From: an uncultured Bacteroidales bacterium
GTDB lineage: Bacteria > Bacteroidota > Bacteroidia > Bacteroidales > F082
Direction: 5' to 3'
Assembly: GCA_937902805.1 (NCBI GenBank)
Contig: CALEMB010000067.1
Span: 1 to 6,635 of the forward strand
DNA length: 6,635 nucleotides
The number at the start of each line of letters is the position of its first letter. Position 1 is the stretch's first letter. A model generated the notes under the pieces. It saw nothing but the letters and a program-made list of their open reading frames with translations, had not been told where the DNA came from and did no database searches. Made by a program: the position numbers and the translations under genes. Shown piece after piece: positions 5,292 to 6,635 of the stretch.

Positions 5292-6518
5292 ATGAAACGA
5301 CAATTCTTTTCCATAGCCCTGCTGTTTTGCGCTTTCCTAGCGCAAGGTCATGCCCAAATTTTCAAGACGGATGAAGACTCACAAAGAGTAAGCATTTCCT
5401 CTCCTTCGCTCACTTTTGTCAATAAGGCGCATTATATCTCCGCTGCTATGCAACTAGATGATTATTTGCCACTTATCGAGGGTAAGCGCGTCGGTGTTGT
5501 CGGCAACCAAACCAGCATCGTCGGCGAGACACATTTGGTAGACACCTTGCTTTCCTTGGGTGTAGATATTCGCAAGATTTATACGCCAGAGCATGGCTTT
5601 CGTGGCACTGCCGATGCGGGTGCCAAAGTGAACAGTGGCAAGGACGAAAAAACAGGCCTGACCATCGTCTCGCTTTATGGGAAAAACAAAAAGCCCACAC
5701 CCGAGATGCTGCAAGGCATTGACATCATCCTCTTTGACCTTCAAGATGTTGGCGTGCGTTTCTATACCTACATCTCCACCATGAGCTATGTGATGGAAGC
5801 CGCCGCCGAAAACCATATTCCCGTCATCGTCTTAGACCGTCCCAATCCCAATGGCTTCTATGTGGATGGTCCTATGTTAAAAACAGAAAACCAGTCGTTT
5901 GTGGGATTGCACCAAGTACCTGTTGTCTACGGCATGACTATTGGCGAATATGCCAAGATGGTGAATGGCGAAGGCTGGCTAAAGGACGGCATCACCTGCG
6001 ACCTCACCGTGATGCCTATTAAGAAATACAACCGCAACGCCATTTACGAATTGCCCGTGAAGCCCTCGCCCAACCTGCCCAACTGGGAATCGGTGTACCT
6101 CTACCCCACTTTGTGCTTCTTTGAAGGCACTATCGTCAGCATCGGGCGCGGCACAGAGACACCTTTCCAAGTATACGGCCACCCCGACATGCGTGGCAGC
6201 TATACTTTCACGCCCAAAAGCACGACCGGAGCCTCCAAGCCTCTCTTGGAAGGTCAGCGTTGCCGTGGCGAGAACCTTGTTGAGTTTGCCCACGACTACA
6301 AGCACAACACCAACCAGCTCCATCTGGAATGGATTATCGAGGCTTACCAGCAGTTGAAAGACAAATCCTTCTTCACCAACTATTTCCGTTTGCTCTCTGG
6401 CGACAAGCAGTTGCAACGCGACATAGAAAACGGAAAAAGCGCAGATGAAATCCGCGCTTTTTGGAAGGACGACCTTGAGATTTTCAAGACCGTTAGGGCA
6501 AAATACTTGATGTATTGA
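5292..6518 (+). CDS. namZ: Secreted exo-beta-N-acetylmuramidase, NamZ type (DUF1343)
   Basis: NamZ enzymes (glycoside hydrolase family 171, formerly DUF1343) release MurNAc from the non-reducing ends of peptidoglycan fragments and feed muropeptide recycling. This 408-residue protein has a signal peptide (MKRQFFSIALLF core, probable cut after GHA at residue 21), so it acts outside the cytoplasm. Cys13 is not in a proper lipobox (LLFC), so a lipoprotein is unlikely. Family motifs run through the whole length: KRVGVVGNQTS (65-75), the conserved TPEHGFRG (98-105), FDLQDVGVRFYTY (148-160), DRPNPNG (182-188), PNLPNWES (260-267), FFEGT and GRGTETPF (277-292), and HPDMRG (297-302). It appears complete, at normal family length. 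The symbol rests on family membership; the substrate is inferred from characterised members. It is transcribed divergently from the permease gene, and its TGA touches the stop of the convergent aminotransferase gene. Confidence 0.92.
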   Translation: MKRQFFSIALLFCAFLAQGHAQIFKTDEDSQRVSISSPSLTFVNKAHYISAAMQLDDYLPLIEGKRVGVVGNQTSIVGETHLVDTLLSLGVDIRKIYTPEHGFRGTADAGAKVNSGKDEKTGLTIVSLYGKNKKPTPEMLQGIDIILFDLQDVGVRFYTYISTMSYVMEAAAENHIPVIVLDRPNPNGFYVDGPMLKTENQSFVGLHQVPVVYGMTIGEYAKMVNGEGWLKDGITCDLTVMPIKKYNRNAIYELPVKPSPNLPNWESVYLYPTLCFFEGTIVSIGRGTETPFQVYGHPDMRGSYTFTPKSTTGASKPLLEGQRCRGENLVEFAHDYKHNTNQLHLEWIIEAYQQLKDKSFFTNYFRLLSGDKQLQRDIENGKSADEIRAFWKDDLEIFKTVRAKYLMY

Positions 6519-6635
6519 TTATCTCAACTTTCCCGGATACACCTTCAAAGCCTCTTCGAGGCACTTGATGGCGGCCTTCAGGTCTTCAATGCAGATGCAG
6601 TAGGTGATACGAGCTTGGTGGCGGCCCTTCTCCGG
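6519..6635 (-). CDS. Class I/II (PLP-dependent) aminotransferase, C-terminal end only
   Basis: The last 117 bases, read leftward, encode the final 38 residues of a protein: PEKGRHQARITYCICIEDLK, then AAIKCLEEALKVYP and GKLR, then TAA at 6521-6519. The pattern (a)RI(T/A)Y followed by an EDL(K)xAxxxLexALKvYPG tail is the C-terminus of aspartate-aminotransferase-like enzymes of fold type I, which use pyridoxal phosphate in the cytoplasm. The conserved Arg9 of the fragment corresponds to the substrate-carboxylate-binding Arg of this family. The catalytic Lys region is outside the window, so the substrate cannot be told. The stop directly abuts the stop of the NamZ-like gene. Confidence 0.85.
   Translation of the reverse strand, partial: PEKGRHQARITYCICIEDLKAAIKCLEEALKVYPGKLR

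Noticed and set aside
5247..5303. Longer permease start at 5303, adding 19 residues
   Set aside because: The added residues (MSFHPSFIFTFAK...) do not look like the family's N-terminus, and this start would place the TACCTTTG promoter box inside the coding region and overlap the namZ-like start.

Overview
The window looks like chromosomal DNA of a Bacteroidota bacterium, most likely Bacteroidales. The support is indirect. The promoters that can be recognised have the TAnnTTTG box of that phylum. Starts lack Shine-Dalgarno sites and sit behind A/T-rich leaders. The gene types (a NamZ/DUF1343 secreted muramidase, a TPR envelope protein, a small one-helix membrane protein, a LolC/E-like permease) are typical of the group. 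Genus cannot be told.

Layout. Bases 1-195 are the 3' end of a decayed LolD-type ABC ATPase gene with an in-frame stop and damaged motifs. Its last codons run into an 88-base structured element (178-265) made of two inverted REP-like hairpin units, which can fold as a four-way junction with no unpaired junction bases. After an A-rich leader comes a 686-residue exported TPR protein (329-2389). A ten-unit Glu/Ala/Arg helix splits its repeat array, and an unrecognised beta-type domain ends it.

A leftward block covers 5246 to 2386: a LolC/E-like permease, then an acidic protein of unknown function, endonuclease III (nth) and a small anchored membrane protein. The last three are tightly packed (a 1-base TGATG overlap, then a 30-base gap) and are probably one operon. 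The permease diverges from the rightward NamZ-like exo-muramidase gene (5292-6518). Their two TAnnTTTG boxes abut tail to tail, so the promoters overlap. The window ends inside the C-terminus of a leftward class I/II aminotransferase gene.

There is very little intergenic space. One convergent gene pair overlaps by 4 bases (2386-2389), and the other abuts with zero spacing (6518/6519). Most of the content is envelope biology (permease, exported TPR protein, peptidoglycan recycling) plus base-excision repair. I see no clear new defence or mobile system. The most unusual items are the compensated inverted REP-like pair beside the lolD remnant, and the architecture of the TPR protein.
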